A stretch of 64,000 bases of DNA from Aspidapion aeneum. Lineage: Eukaryota > Arthropoda > Insecta > Coleoptera > Brentidae. Below the pieces are notes generated by a model. That model was not told the DNA's origin. It worked only from the letters and a program-made list of their open reading frames with translations, and did not search any database. A program made the position numbers and the translations under genes. Shown here one piece after another: positions 1-10,510 of the stretch. The DNA lies in assembly GCA_963576565.1 (NCBI GenBank), contig OY755047.1, positions 20,405,171 to 20,469,170 of the forward strand. The letters run 5' to 3'. Positions within the stretch are counted from its first letter, which is position 1. The number at the start of each line of letters is the position of its first letter.

Positions 1-146
1 ACCCTTTTATTCGGTTTCTGTTCGGTGGATTTTGTTCATTTTTAAATGGGACCATCTCGACCCAAGACCCAGCCTAGGTAACAAATTTCATTAAAATCGG
101 CCAAGCGGTTTTTGTGTTATGCGCGTTTGTCGTTACAGACAGACAT

Positions 147-177
<31 letters not shown>

Positions 178-349
178 TACAGACAGACAGACAGACAGAC
201 AGACAGACGGCGCAACAAAAAAGTTTCAAAATCATCTGAAACGCAAAGATATATAAAAAATTTTGAAATCGGACCAACTTTTTTTTTTCTCGAAAAAATT
301 AGGATCACCATAGCTCACACTACTATAGTATAGTATATGTGTGAGCTAA
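1..349 (-). repeat. Repeat family Y, partial copy
   Basis: Reverse complement of the segment at about 55790-56260. It has the same flanking text around a (CAGA)n microsatellite and ends in a palindromic AGCTCACAC...GTGTGAGCT block at 306-347. It is cut by the window edge and abuts an RTE fragment into which it appears inserted. Confidence 0.7.
135..208 (+). repeat. (CAGA)n microsatellite
   Basis: About 18 units of a CAGA/ACAG tetranucleotide with occasional CATA variants, inside repeat family Y. The apparent ORFs across it are repeat artefacts. Confidence 0.95.
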
Positions 350-564
350 AATGTTGAAAAGTAAGTGCTGTATAGAAAAGTTGTCGCGTAACAGAAAAAT
401 ACAAAACAAAAATGGAAAGTGACGAAATGGATGCAATAAGAAGATCAATAAGAATATCTAGAACAGATCATATAAGAAATGAGATTATAAAAGAAAGAAT
501 GGGAATCGAGGGAAGCATAACGGATGAAATCACTAAAAGACAACTGATATGCTACGGCCATGTA
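350..564 (+). pseudogene. RTE-type LINE fragment (family Z), left of MITE
   Basis: Encodes the carboxy-terminal region of an RTE-like endonuclease-reverse transcriptase: KMESDEMDAIRRSIRISRTD, NEIIKERMGIEGSITDEITK, then YGHVQR. It is interrupted at a TA by a 1.5-kb palindromic MITE and resumes at 2068. Confidence 0.8.
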
Positions 565-2067
565 CAGCGTGTCCCATTTTCGATGGGATTAAATGGGAAA
601 CTCTGTTATCATTAAAGATATTGATTTTCTGATTGCACCTTACCGTGCTCTTTTTTTGAGCTCTTAAAAATGGTGTAATCAGATTTTTGCTATACCCCGT
701 AGTTTCGCTAATACAGGGAGTTTTTGAAAAAATTGTATTTTTAATAATCCCTTATATCTCGCTTATTTTGCGAGATATTTTTATTCTGTAAAAACCTTTT
801 CATGGCAACTTTTTTAGAAGAAAATAATGACGTTGTCAACTTTTTAAAATATCGTTTAGTTTTTGAAATATGGTATTTATCATAAAAAAATTAAATACGG
901 ACCTGGATTTTTTTTATTACTATTTTGATTGGTTTCATGCTAGTATTATCACAAAATAATAAAAATTTAAAAACTTTTTGTTTTAAGGTAAAAAAAAATA
1001 TTTAATATTTTTAAAAAAATTGTCCGAACCTGGATATTTCCAACATAAATATAAATTAAAAATTGCTAGATAAACAATTTTTAGTTTAACTGTTTTGATA
1101 CTTAGCATATTAAAATGGTTTTACGTTAATTTACAGATTTATTTGAAAGAGTCTACGAAAAATACAAAAAAAAAACAAATTACAAAAAATAACTAATTTT
1201 TCTGATACCATTATGTGTAAGAGATTGTTGGCATTTTTTAGTCATTTTTCTTAACGCATTTTGCATAAAAATATTTCTGCCATTTAAATATTGGGATTTT
1301 GTTGCTTAAATGAAGCAGTCAAACATATCACATTTTTCAAAATCTGGATATGGTCGATTTCTAGCCAGTTTAAAATAATTGTAAGCCATTCACAAAAATG
1401 ACAAGTAAAATGACAATGTCAGTTCCACGCTTTTGTTTTGTAAATTTCACGATCTGCCGTGCTACCATCAAATAATTAGTATGATATTTTTTTGTAACTT
1501 TTTAACGATTTTTACTTTATTTATAAATCTTTTAATTATCATTTCAAAACAGATAAACTAAAAATGGTTCAACTAGTGTGTACGTTGGAAATTTCCAGGT
1601 TCGGACTATAATTTTTTTTTCAAATATTAAATAGTTTTTTTAACCTTAAATTAAAAAAATATTAAAGTTTTATCATTTTAAGGTAATGATAGCTTGGAAC
1701 CAATCAAAATAGCAATAAAAAAAATCCAGGTCCGTATTTAATTTTTTTATAATAAATACCATATCTCAAAAACTAAACAATATTTTAAAAAATTGACAAC
1801 GTCATTATTTTGCTCTAAAAAAGTTGCCATAGAAAGGTTTTTACAGAATAAAAATATCTTGCAAAATAAGCGAGATACAAGGAATTAATTAAAATGCAAT
1901 TTTTTCATAAACTCCCTGTATTAGCGAAACCACGGGGTATAGCAAAAATCTTATTACACCATTTTTAAGGGCTCCAAAAAAGAGCACGGTAAGGTGCAAT
2001 CAGAAAATCGATATCTTTAATAATAACAGAGTTTCCCATTTAATCCCATCGAAAATGGGACACGCTG
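565..2067. mobile_element. 1.5-kb palindromic MITE, Tc1/mariner-like
   Basis: Almost the whole element is an inverted repeat. The ends are CAGCGTGTCCCATTTTCGAT and its complement, the arms are about 600-700 bp, and the spacer is near 1290-1420. A TA dinucleotide flanks both sides (563-564 and 2068-2069). No ORF is seen. It is inserted in RTE family Z within the codons for YGHVQ. TA duplications and the CAG start fit Tc1/mariner; the superfamily is inferred. Confidence 0.85.
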
Positions 2068-2280
2068 TACAACCGATAAACGACGAAATATTACCACAGC
2101 AGGTCCTAGAATGGCAACCAATAGGGCGCAGAAAAAGAGGGCATGTTAAACTGGAATGGCAACAGTCAATCCAAGGATCAATGACTCAAAAAGACTCGCC
2201 AAATGATTGTCAGGTTCGAAGGAAGTGAAAAATAGGAGTCGGACATCGTAGAAAATCGTTCTAAAGCGACATAGTGTTAG
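2068..2280 (+). pseudogene. RTE family Z fragment, right of MITE
   Basis: Continues the interrupted frame: QQVLEWQPIGRRKRG, KLEWQQSIQGSMTQ, then VGHRRKSF before a stop. This is the normal carboxy end of family Z. Confidence 0.78.
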
Positions 2281-2520
2281 TAAATCGGGAAATAATAATG
2301 CTGAACTAAACCGAACCAAACCTAACCTAACCTAACCAAACTACAACATTGCTAATTAGGTTTAGTTGGGTATGGATAGGTTCGGTTCGATTCGGTCCAG
2401 TTCGGATTCACATCCTCTAGGCTCCCGGGTAGAAAATCAAGAAAGTTTTTTTTTGTTCAGTTTGCTTTGGTTCAGTTCGGTTAGATTTGATTAGGTTTCG
2501 TTATGTTAGGTTTTTGAAAC
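2281..2520. repeat. Interstitial TTAGG-like palindrome
   Basis: Left arm 2290-2335 contains CCTAACCTAACCTAACC; right arm 2440-2515 contains diverged GGTTTAGTT/TTAGG units in the opposite sense. It resembles decayed insect telomere repeats or a family Z 3' UTR that happens to use the same words. Similar short CCTAA tracts recur near 4095 after another family Z copy. Confidence 0.45.
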
Positions 2521-3230
2521 TTTCTATTTTCATGTGGTTATAATCATTCAAGCGAAAATCACCCTGTTCATCTATTCTAATACATGAGGTAAATAATATT
2601 GGTAGATCTGCGCATGCGGAAGTCAGGGAGCCAAAGTGGACTTGGTAGGGCTAGCGTCTTGTGATTCCCATATGCCTAGCACGCGTGTCGGATTGTAACT
2701 CTGCCAGCGAACACGATTAGAAATGCACCTTAAGAAGAAAATAAAATACTTTGATGACTGGTTTCTACAGCGTGTTGTGGAACTAGGATTTCCCTCTCTT
2801 TGAATTGGTGTGTGTGAGGCCGGCCGGCTTCCTTTTCAAGAGGAAAGTGAAACCAGCAGTAGTCAAGCAGTGAGCAGAAGATTGCCCTGACCCCGTTCGT
2901 TTGGGTACCACCGACACGGCACCGCACTGATCATGATGACGTTGCGTTTTCGAACACTTATACGTAGATGGGGTTTTGATTTTTGATTAGGTATAGATTA
3001 AATTCTGCTTCTTCAAATAGGTACTATTGGGATTCCAACTCTCTTAAATACCTTGCTGGTCTTACCAATCAAAAACACAAAATACTCAAACATCAAACAA
3101 TATGTAGTTGTTTTTAGCGATTATTTGACAGTTGATTACGGTAGTGATAAAACAGAAATGTCATTTCGTAGTACTTTTAACCACTACCGCTACCGTAAGC
3201 TACGGAGCCCTTTCGATGTGGTGGTGGTAA
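2521..3230. other. Unassigned, moderately GC stretch
   Basis: No conserved protein or RNA recognised. The minus-strand ORF at 2730-2927 (65 codons) has no family signature and no convincing splice sites. Confidence 0.4.
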
Positions 3231-3990
3231 TTTTTTATTGTTTATTTAAAATAGCTTTTTTGTGAGGTTTGTATTAAAACCGATAAAGTATCACCAGTTG
3301 CCAACATTCAAAGACAGGGAGGCATGGAAATACAACTTAACGACCGATTTACCATATACACACTACAGTTTGCTGACGACTGAAGAATACCAAAAATGAC
3401 ATGGACAAGACACAGTATTTATGTACTGGAAACGAATCAAGTGAGAACTAGACGATGGACAAACAATATCTCCATGCAATGGGTATATATACTTGGGTGT
3501 TACATTTGATAAGACAGTAACAAACTGTAAAGAACTGGACAAAAGAATAATAAAGGCAAAAAAGAGTATTGGATGTCTTAACAGTATTTTATGGAGCAGA
3601 GAGATAAAAAAAGAATTTAAAATTTAACATATATGAAACAATGGTGAAAAGCACGCTGTTGTATGAAATAGAAACTTGTCCCGTAACAAAAAAATACAAA
3701 TCCAAAATAAAAAGTGTCGAAATGGAGGCAATAAGAAGATTAATGAGAATAGAACAGATCATATAAGAAATGAGATCATAAAAGAAAGAATGCGTATCGA
3801 GGGAAGCATAACGGATAACATCACAAAAGACAACTGATATGGCACGACCATGTACAATGGATGAAGGATGAAATATTACCAAAGCAGGTCCTAGAATGGC
3901 AACCAATAGGGCGCAAAAAAAGAGTGCATCCTAAACTGGAATGGCAACAGTAAATCCCAACAACGTAGAAAAACGTTCTAAACTTAAAAC
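3231..3990 (+). pseudogene. RTE family Z fragment, decayed
   Basis: Shows, with many stops and frameshifts, LQFADD (near 3370), GNESSELELDNGQTIS-like text, a YLGVTFDK-like block (3485-3520), then the MDA.RR..RI..TDHIRNEI.KERM and KQVLEWQPIGR blocks up to about 3960. Confidence 0.75.
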
Positions 3991-4735
3991 AGCGACAAAT
4001 CAAAAGGTCGATGGTTCAAAACAACGACATCAAAACAGCTATATTTAAATTAGCGACGTACTAAAACTGGTTGGGGTAGGTTTCTTATACTAACCTAACC
4101 CAGTTAAAGGACAGGAAAGCTATAATACTAATCTAACCATTTTATATTGAACCAAACCAAGCCAAAAGAACCAATAGGTATGTCTTTCTTGGGATTTCGG
4201 AAACGATAAAACAAACAATTTTGGTTAAATTGGAAAAAACTTGCTCTTTTCGAGGCCCAGTCAGATACTGTAACCAACGTAAAATATCTACAGGGTTTTC
4301 AAAATATCAAGCAAAAATTGTTTTTTGTTCGAAAAAGTGAAATATTGTCGCCATCTACGTAAAAAAGTGAACAAAAAAGCCTTTTTTATTGTTTGCTGAC
4401 AGTGGGTGAAATTGTATTTTTGACAAATGTTTAAAAAAATAATTAAATTAAAAGTTAGTCCAACCCTTTCACTGAAAATTCAGGTTAATTTTAAATCTGA
4501 AAAGAGTTATGTTTAATGCTAATATTGACGGTTATGTCATACTTAAAACAATATCGTAAAGTAGTCAGGTTATATGCCAAGCAAAGCTATAGTGCAAAAA
4601 ACTGGTTAAATAAAAATGCGGCAACATGCGTACGCACACCCTAAATTGGCGCAGCAAGTACGCAATACTTGACCACTGACCATACAACAGAATAAAGATT
4701 TGGTCTGTTTTTTACAAGCTTTTATTTAACTTCAC
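3991..4735. other. Unassigned AT-rich DNA
   Basis: No genes seen. It holds short CCTAA-type words (4088-4110) and poly-A/T runs. Confidence 0.4.
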
Positions 4736-4736
4736 C

Positions 4737-4756
4737 TGTATGTATGTATGTATGTA
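4737..4756 (+). repeat. (GTAT)n microsatellite
   Basis: Five perfect units of TATG/GTAT leading into the 270-bp tandem array. Confidence 0.9.
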
Positions 4757-4780
4757 ATCAAATCTTGCAACTCATTTTTG

Positions 4781-5710
4781 AAGAACTTCCAAACATCCGA
4801 TTGACTTCAAATTTCGCATAGCGTCTAAGTTCCGGTGACAATACAATAATATGGTTTCATCGGGTACCTACCTTCCCCCTAACGTGGGGGGTGGAGAGGG
4901 GGTAAAACTTTAGTTTGTCCGATTTCAACCAAAATTGGTATCTGGGGGTTTTTGAGGATGAGAATTACGAATTTTTGATCAGATTACAAAAATTCAATAT
5001 GGCGGATTCAAAATGGAGGATTTAATGTCACGTTTTTCTGATTACTTTCAACTGACTTCCACGTATCCGATTCACTTCAAATTTTGCATACCGTTATAGT
5101 TCCGATGACAATCCAATAATGTGGTATCACTGACTGCCTACCTCACCCCTAACCTGGAGGGCGGAAAGGGGGTAAAATTTTAGTTTGTTGGATTTCCACC
5201 AAAATTGGTATCAAAGGGTTTTTGAGGATGAGGATTACGAATTTTTGATCCGATTACAAAAATTCAATATGGCGGATTCAAAATGGACGATTTAATGTCA
5301 AGTTTTTCTGATTACTTTCCACTGACTTCCACGTATCCGATTAACTTCAAATTTCACATACCGTTATAGTTCCGATGACAATCCAATAATGTGGTATCAC
5401 TGACTGCCTACCTTCCCCCTAACGTGGAGGGCGGAGAGGAGGTAAAATTTTAGTTTGTCGGATTTTCACCAAAATTGGTATCTGGGGGTTTTTGAGGATG
5501 AGGATTACGAATTTTTGATCAGATTACAAAAATTCAATATGGTGGATTCAAAATGGACGATTTAATAACGAGTTTTTCTGATTACTTTCAACTGACTTCC
5601 ACGTAGGTATCTGATTGATTTCAAAATTCACATGCTCTCCCACTAAAAAGTGGGGGGGGGGCGTAGAAGAGGTAAGACTTTAGTTTGTTCGATCTCTACC
5701 AAAATTAGAA
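4781..5710 (+). repeat. Tandem array, exact 270-bp period
   Basis: Three full units (4781-5050, 5051-5320, 5321-5590) and a degraded fourth. Landmarks such as ACTTCCxxxTATCCGATT, AATATGGYGGATTCAAAATG and the poly-G/C box CCTAAC-TGG-GGGCGGA recur 270 bp apart with no length drift. No ORF spans it. Words like ATGGCGGATTCAAAATGG also occur in the foldback at 37.6-38.9 kb, so it is probably internal sequence of a transposon. Confidence 0.88.
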
Positions 5711-5734
5711 ATGCATAGACTTAGACAAATCTAA

Positions 5735-6265
5735 AAATTAAAAAATAAATTTAGAAAAAAAAAACTTTTTGAAAACAAGCTTTTATAAAATGGACTAAAA
5801 AGCATAAAATAATTTTTTGAGTGATTTGATATCATAATAATAAAAGCGATGGGCGTATTAAAGGAAATTTACCCGTTTTTGTTTTAGCCTTGTTAACTCA
5901 AAAGTTTAGTGAAAATCCAAATTCATTATATTATAGCAGAGAAATGTAAGGGTAGACAATTTAACCCAACCCAACCCTACTCAAGCTATCCTTACATTTT
6001 TCTGATATGGATGGACATTATTACGCCTGCTTCATATTAGGCAGATCATCCGCGACCGGCAGTGTGTCGACTTATTTTGTCACATTGAAAAAGAAGATTG
6101 GTTGTAGACGATCCACCAAATGCGCATGGAAAGGCATTTACCTAATATTAAATGAGCCCATCGCGTTATTATGATATCAGAACACTCAAAAAATGATTTT
6201 ATGCTTTTTAGTCCATTTTATAAAAGCTTGTTTTCAAAAAGTTTTTTTTCTAAATTTATTCCCTT
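5735..6265. mobile_element. Foldback/palindromic element, ~110-bp arms
   Basis: The left arm (5740-5856, including CAAGCTTTTATAAAATGGAC) is repeated in reverse complement at 6150-6262. The centre holds a GC-richer core (6010-6130) and a small hairpin around 5945-6005. The ends are not defined to the base. Confidence 0.7.
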
Positions 6266-6274
6266 TTTAGTAAC

Positions 6275-7180
6275 TCTGACCTTTGTACTACGACTATGTC
6301 GGTTTAGAACGTTTTTCTACGTTGTCCGATGCCTATTCTCCACCCCCTTCGATCTTCTGTCAGGTTTTCTTGAATCATTGATTGTTGGATTGACTGTTGC
6401 CATTCCAGTTTAGGACGCCCTCTTTTTCTGAGCCCTATTGGTTGCAATTCTAGGACCTGCTTTGGTAATCTTCTGTCGTTCATCCGTTGTACATGGCCAT
6501 ACCATATTAGTTGTCTTTTAGTAATGTCATCCGTTATGCTTCCCTCGATTCCCATTCTTTCTTTTATTATCTCATTTCTTATATGATCTGTTCAAGATAT
6601 TTTCATTGATCTTTTTATTGTATCCATTTCGACACTTACCATTTTTATTTTGTATTTTTTTGTTACGCGATAAGTCTCTATTCCATACAACAGCGTGCTT
6701 TTCACCATTGTCTTATAGATGTTAAATTTTACATTCTTTTCTATCTCTCTACTTCATAAGACATCCAATAAACTTTTTTGTTTTTACTATTCTTTTTTGG
6801 AGTTCTTTACATTCTGTTCCTGCCTTATCAAATGTGACACTCAAGTATACATACTGATTGCATGGAGATATTGTAGGTCCATTGTCTAGTTCTAATTTAC
6901 TTGATTCGTTTCCAATACATTCACTGTTAACCCTCACTTTTGGTATTCTTCCGTTAACTTTCTCATCATATACTCCATGTCTTCTTTATCATGAGCTACA
7001 ATTAATTGGTCGTCAGTAAACTGTAGTGTGTATATGCTAAATCAATCATTCATTAAGTTGTATTCTCATGCCATGTACTTTTCGTTTCCAGTTTTTTAGA
7101 GCTACTGCAATATATATTTTAAAAATAGTTGGAGAGATGCAAGATCCCTGTCTTAAGCCTTTCGTTACCAGAAATTGTTT
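6275..7180 (-). pseudogene. RTE family Z 3' portion, minus strand
   Basis: Minus-strand ORF 6304-6555 encodes MGIEGSITDDITKRQLIWYG, the HVQRMNDRRLPKQVLE block and RRKRG/KLEW-type text. A second ORF, 6749-6937, has NSECIGNESSKLELDNG and YLSVTFDK. The RT end (FTDDQ-like, near 7010) and a CCISPT-like block near 7130 are readable with frameshifts. A fossil copy. Confidence 0.82.
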
Positions 7181-7565
7181 GATTTTGTTTCTTCGGCTCC
7201 AAAAATTGAATCGTTAATTTTTTAATTTTTTCTTATAAATTAAAACAAAAAAGTGTAGTTACATTAGATCTTGGGCGTCTTCAAAACGTCTTAGCTGCAA
7301 AATTTATCAAGTTCAAATTTATCTCTCCATCTCTCTTTATTAGAGAGAGAGTGAGAGAGAGGGAGGGAGAAATATAGAAGTGAGCGGCAAGAAATTAAAC
7401 TGTGGATGTTGCATCACTGGTGGAAACACGGATCACTAACAAATGGTGATTCATGGTGGAAATGGTGATTTTTTTCTCAGGCTTTGATTGGCTGACATTT
7501 TTTAATCAACCAATAAGAGTCTAAGAAAAGATAATTCCGTGCACTCCATGGACACCTAGCCTTAG
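7181..7565. repeat. (GA)n tract and short inverted-repeat MITE remnant
   Basis: A GA-rich microsatellite occupies about 7335-7372. Sequence 7405-7565 (GGTGATT words, TTTGATTGGCTGA, then AACCAATAAGAGT) is homologous in inverted order to 46860-47030, showing a shared interspersed repeat. Confidence 0.6.
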
Positions 7566-8107
7566 TCTGTATTTTAGTCTAGTTTTCCAAATCTTTAAGA
7601 AACTCTTTCTAGTATCAGTATTTAGTCTTCGTGTTGATATATGGTAGATATCTGGTAGATATTAAGTAGGTATTCTGTATTTTTGCGACCCAAATTTGCC
7701 ATGATGTCAGTCAGTTATTGACCGCCAAGCCCCTTGAAGAACCACTTTTGATTTCATTTGAACATGTATTTTTGTACCTACCCATAATAATACAAAACCA
7801 GCTTTCTTCATTTTTAAATATTATAAAGTAGGCACCTATAGGTATTAACTAATACCAAAAAATATACAATAACAATTTTTTGCATGTAGGTTAATCTCAA
7901 TAACGTCATTGTTAAAATATTGTTAATTATTGATCTTTAAAAATGATGCAGTGCATATATGTACTGTTCCGTCAGATGGCGGGTTGCTTATGTAGGATTT
8001 TCGCAGGTATCTCCATTTTTTTTGGAACATGGTCTTATGACGAATCGATTAAAATATATGAGTATCGGTTTGCAATTCAAGCCCAAAATCCTACTGGGCT
8101 CTTAGAC
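7566..8107. other. Unassigned AT-rich DNA
   Basis: No gene or defined repeat recognised. Confidence 0.4.
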
Positions 8108-8382
8108 TATATATAGCGAAGCAACAACATCAATCAAAATCCAGGAAGGAACCAAGCCAATACGAAAAAAAAAAGAGGCGTCAGCCAGGGTGACACAATA
8201 ATATCCCCTAAACTTAGATGTTTTTAAAACTTAGAGTAGGAAGAAATAGGCATCAAAGTAAGAGGACCGTACTTGAATCACCTAAGATTTGCTGATAATA
8301 TCGCCTTGATAATAGATAAGAAAAAAGAACTGATAAAAATGCTGAAAGAACTGGATACAGCAGCTAAAAATATAGGCTTAAG
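8108..8382 (+). pseudogene. RTE-type LINE fragment (family W), first part
   Basis: Reads IKIQEGT-PIRK, RQG-like and then LNHLRFADNIALIIDKKKEL, the RT block with the FADD-equivalent position as FADN, ending TAAKNIGLS. It is interrupted by a hAT-like insertion and resumes at 9279. Confidence 0.78.
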
Positions 8383-8610
8383 TAGTTGTTGTATAATTTC
8401 CAGAAATATATTGTCCGAAATATTTCCGGAAACATTTTTTGAAACATTGGAAATATATGGAAATATTGGAAATATATGAAATATTAAAAAAATAAGAAAA
8501 AAGGAAATATTTATTTATAAAATCATAACAAAACACCGCAAAACGCAGAAGGCTTATAAATGAACACAAATCAGAAGTTATTTTTCAAACAAATATACAG
8601 AAATAAATTC

Positions 8611-8739
8611 TCATTTTTGACACACTACACTATTCACTAGTCGAGCAAGAGGCATATCTTCATCGCTGTCATCAGCATCACACTCAATAATATCGTCTTG
8701 CCAGTCCACTTCCTCAATATCTTCAAGTATCGGAAATAA
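8611..8739 (-). pseudogene. Acidic carboxy-terminal coding remnant inside hAT-like element
   Basis: 43 open codons ending in TGA. The peptide includes LEDIEEVDWQDDIIEC and DADDSDEDMPLARLVN. A CTATAG acceptor-like site precedes it. It looks like the last bit of a transposase or host-like ORF carried by the element. The family is not recognised. Confidence 0.4.
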
Positions 8740-8771
8740 AAATTATTCTATAGTAAGTTTAATGCTTATAA

Positions 8772-9121
8772 GGGCCTATCCTTAAATTACGTAATGCTCA
8801 AGGGAAGTTTTGGCCTGGCGTTACACTCCCCACAGCACAAATCAAAACAACGTTAAAAACACACACTTTTTTAAAGTTTAATAGGTCGCTTTTTAACATT
8901 ATTTTTAAAACCAGGTTAAAATCACACCGAAAAAACGTGGTTTTTAAAATAACGTTAAAAAGCGACCTATTAAACTTAAAAAAGTGTGTTTTTAACGTTA
9001 TTTTGATTTGTGCAATGTGGGTCAATGTTATTTTAATGTGTTTTTTCTTTAAAATGCGTTAAGAGGGGGGTGGGGGTCAAAAATCCGGAATTTTTGTGTT
9101 ACGTAATTTAAGAACGCTCCC
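8772..9121. mobile_element. PIF/Harbinger-type MITE, 350 bp
   Basis: The ends GGGCCTATCCTTAAATTACG and the complement of GTAATTTAAGAACGCTCCC form imperfect TIRs, flanked by TAA (8769-8771 and 9122-9124). The centre is a near-perfect palindrome (about 8836-9013). It has the same TIR as the 1.1-kb element at 26120. TAA duplication and GGG start fit PIF/Harbinger. Confidence 0.82.
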
Positions 9122-9278
9122 TAAGGTTACAAAATATGAAAGATAATATTTTTTAAAATATTTCCAATATTCCCAATATTTCCAATATTTCCGAGACCCC
9201 TTCGGAAATTTCCAATATTTACATTTCCATGGAAATATTTCCAACGGAAATATTTCCATTTACATCACTAGGCTTAAG

Positions 9279-9843
9279 TATGAACTACGCTAAAACTAAA
9301 ATTATAACAAACACAGATGAAGAGAGAAAATAGAACAAGTGGAGGAATATAATATATACCTGGGACAAATTATTAAACCAGAAAAAAAAATCAAATACCT
9401 GAAATCAAGAGACGAGTAAGATTGGCCTAGGCAGCATTCGCTAAGTTAAGCTACATATTAAAAAATTAATAAAAATAAATCCTCAGTACCTCAAAACGAA
9501 AGTGTATAACCAATGTATCCTTCATGTGCTTACCTATGGATCGCAGACCTGCACACCTACAAAATCAAACATGGATAAGGTCACAAAAGCCCAAAGATCA
9601 ATGGAAAGATAAATGTTACATGTAAACCTATCAGATAAAAACAGGAATGAATGGATAAGAAATAAAACAAATGTAAGGGATGTCAGAGGAGAAGTAGCAA
9701 AATTAAAAATGAAAATTTGTCGTTCATAATATTAAACAGAAAGACGATCGATGAAACAAATGTATGGTAAAATGGAGACTTTGGGAAAATAAAAGAAGTA
9801 GGGGAAGACACCTAATGAGATAGGCGGACGATTTGAAGAAAGA
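9279..9843 (+). pseudogene. RTE family W, middle part
   Basis: Continues after the hAT insertion: MNYAKTKIITN, then decayed text ending in WNKCMVKWRLWENK and a GRHLMRWADDLK-like block at about 9800-9840, the typical carboxy region of insect RTE elements. Confidence 0.75.
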
Positions 9844-10375
9844 TTAACCTCTAGTCCCCACTTATTGTACTCTTCTATTAGTTTTCGGGTCATATATTCG
9901 AGGTCGTCATAATCCTGAGCCACTACTATCTGATCATCGGCGAAACATAAAGTATTTAAGGTGGTTTCGTCCAACGGAATTCCCATGTTTTGGCATTTTC
10001 TCTTCCATACTTTAAGCACTTGTTCCAAGTATATCTTAATGAGCATAGGCGAGATACAGCAACCTTGTTTAAGATCTTTATTTACTTGAAAGCCTTTGGA
10101 TAGTTTTAATTTTATTTTAACTTTTGCCGTACTATTGCGGTATAACTCTTTGATGGCCTTAATTAGTTGTACGCTTATGTTTGTCTTTTCCAACGCTTTC
10201 CAAAGTAGACTTAGTGGTATACTATCATATGCCTTCTGCAAATCGACGTAAAGCAGATGCAGCTCTTGTCCGTATGCCATTTTCTTTTCAATAACTTGGG
10301 TTATACAAAAGAGATGATTTGAAGTTGATCTACCCGCCCTGAAACCGGCTTGTTCTTCTGCCTTCATGTCTTTAT
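9844..10375 (-). pseudogene. Internal RT fragment of family Z inserted in family W
   Basis: Minus-strand ORF (about 10367 down to about 9845) encodes only the central RT: EEQAGFRAGRSTSNHLFCI, LYVDLQKAYDSIPL, KQGCCISPMLIKIYLEQVL, LCFADDQIVVAQDYDDLEYM, KWGLEVN. The catalytic FADD is intact. It lacks both element ends, unlike a normal 5'-truncated LINE, and lies antisense within family W, which resumes at 10376. The nominal ORF extends into W sequence to 9732. Confidence 0.85.
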
Positions 10376-10510
10376 ATTAGAAACATGTGGGAACTAAATG
10401 CATGAACACGACGACAGATAGGGAAGAGTGGAAGATATTGGGGAAGGCCTATGTCCAAAGCTGGATCGAAGAAGGCTAAATAGATACAGTACATTTAATG
10501 AAAAGGTAAA
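10376..10510 (+). pseudogene. RTE family W, 3' end
   Basis: Matches the family end TRWMNTxTDREEW...AYVQSWIEEG then stop (near 10478), followed by the common tail AATAGATA. Confidence 0.72.

Larger units (their letters stand above)
8383..9270. mobile_element. hAT-like insertion in the RTE, 8-bp duplication
   Basis: Starts TAGTTGTTGTATAAT and ends ATTTACATCACTA (imperfect inverted ends TAGTxxTGTA). It is flanked by GGCTTAAG on both sides (8375-8382 and 9271-9278). Internally it has GGAAATATTTCC palindromes, a short coding remnant on the minus strand and a nested Harbinger-type MITE. Removing it restores the family W reading frame region. Confidence 0.75.

Noticed and set aside
74..333. ORFs of Ser/Val/Cys-Leu or Asp/Arg/Gln-Thr repeats on both strands
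   Set aside because: They are frames through the CAGA/TGTC microsatellite; no initiation context or unique sequence.
4781..5600. CRISPR-like array
   Set aside because: Eukaryotic 270-bp units repeated over full length, with no short repeat/unique spacer pattern.
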